From NCBI GenBank assembly GCA_947095535.1, contig OX352774.1, forward strand, positions 65,906,416 to 65,970,415: a stretch of 64,000 nt of DNA. Direction: 5' to 3'. The position numbers and the translations under genes are program-made. Shown piece after piece: positions 63,836-64,000 of this stretch. The stretch is from Poecilobothrus nobilitatus. Its lineage: Eukaryota > Arthropoda > Insecta > Diptera > Dolichopodidae. The notes below the pieces were generated by a model, which saw nothing but the letters and a program-made list of their open reading frames with translations, searched no databases and was not told the DNA's origin. The stretch's first letter is position 1. Every line of letters begins with the position of its first letter.

Positions 63836-63892
63836 CCAGCCAATTGTGTAGTCGTTAACACATTGGGTTGTCGGGTTTCAAATCTCGGCTGG
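63836..63892 (+). repeat. tRNA-like element, probably a second SINE type
   Basis: CCAGCC at the start can pair with GGCTGG at the end, like an acceptor stem. An A-box-like TGTAGTCGTTAACACA and a B-box-like GGGTTTCAAATCTCGG lie between at roughly tRNA spacing. The T-arm stem needs wobble pairs and the total is short for a tRNA, so a tRNA-derived repeat head is likelier than a functional gene. It differs in sequence from the SINE family at 38776. Confidence 0.4.
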
Positions 63893-64000
63893 ATCATAGA
63901 AATTTTTCATATAATATATAATTAAATAAAAAAAATATAAGTATACATGTATAGCTACATAGCTGAGTAATCAATGGCTTAAGGTGATGACCAAATGCTC

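Overview
The window looks like nuclear DNA from an AT-rich insect; the order cannot be named from this sequence. The evidence is split genes with GT-AG introns, A/T-ending codons, in-frame Gln, Asn, Thr and Gly/Ser tracts of the kind common in insect regulatory proteins, tRNA-derived SINEs, decayed LINE reverse transcriptase pieces and many small inverted-repeat elements. No bacterial-style gene organisation, CRISPR array or intact tRNA or rRNA gene is visible.

Only one protein-coding gene can be supported, on the + strand from 51908 to past the right edge. Four exons (51908-53622, 53702-54134, 54790-55851, 59804-61117) join in frame with matching intron phases. They give 1507 complete codons of a low-complexity Ser/Asn/Gly/Pro-rich protein with no recognisable globular domain. 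Start and stop both lie outside the window: the first exon begins mid-codon and has 137 codons before its first Met, and the last ends mid-codon at a strong donor. The protein carries possible docking motifs (an SH3-type PxxPxK, a PPPY, a YDIP, three RSLTP) and a recurring [KRY]-S-[FL]-[DE] motif in three of the four exons. I infer a large disordered scaffold or cytoskeletal/signalling adaptor and could not name the family.

Positions 1-51907 hold no exon I can support. This is probably a very large intron of the same gene, intergenic DNA, or both. It has accumulated repeats: five copies of one tRNA-derived SINE (3381, 22491, 24812, 36700, 38776; two with clear target-site duplications), three decayed 3' ends and one RT fragment of a LINE (20689, 26950, 44030, 40600), an antisense fragment of a second LINE type (6890), a 471-bp near-perfect palindrome (11110-11580), terminal-inverted-repeat elements (9716, 29178, 31492), two loci of a family of roughly 100-bp palindromic units (15485, 44925), a 22-bp minisatellite (41965), a large segmental tandem duplication (45930-48470) and a tandem array with roughly 0.6-0.7 kb period (49190-50720) that has a dispersed relative beside the palindrome (11730-12062).

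The remaining DNA is very AT-rich with homopolymer runs. The small ORFs there are chance open frames or antisense readings of repeats.
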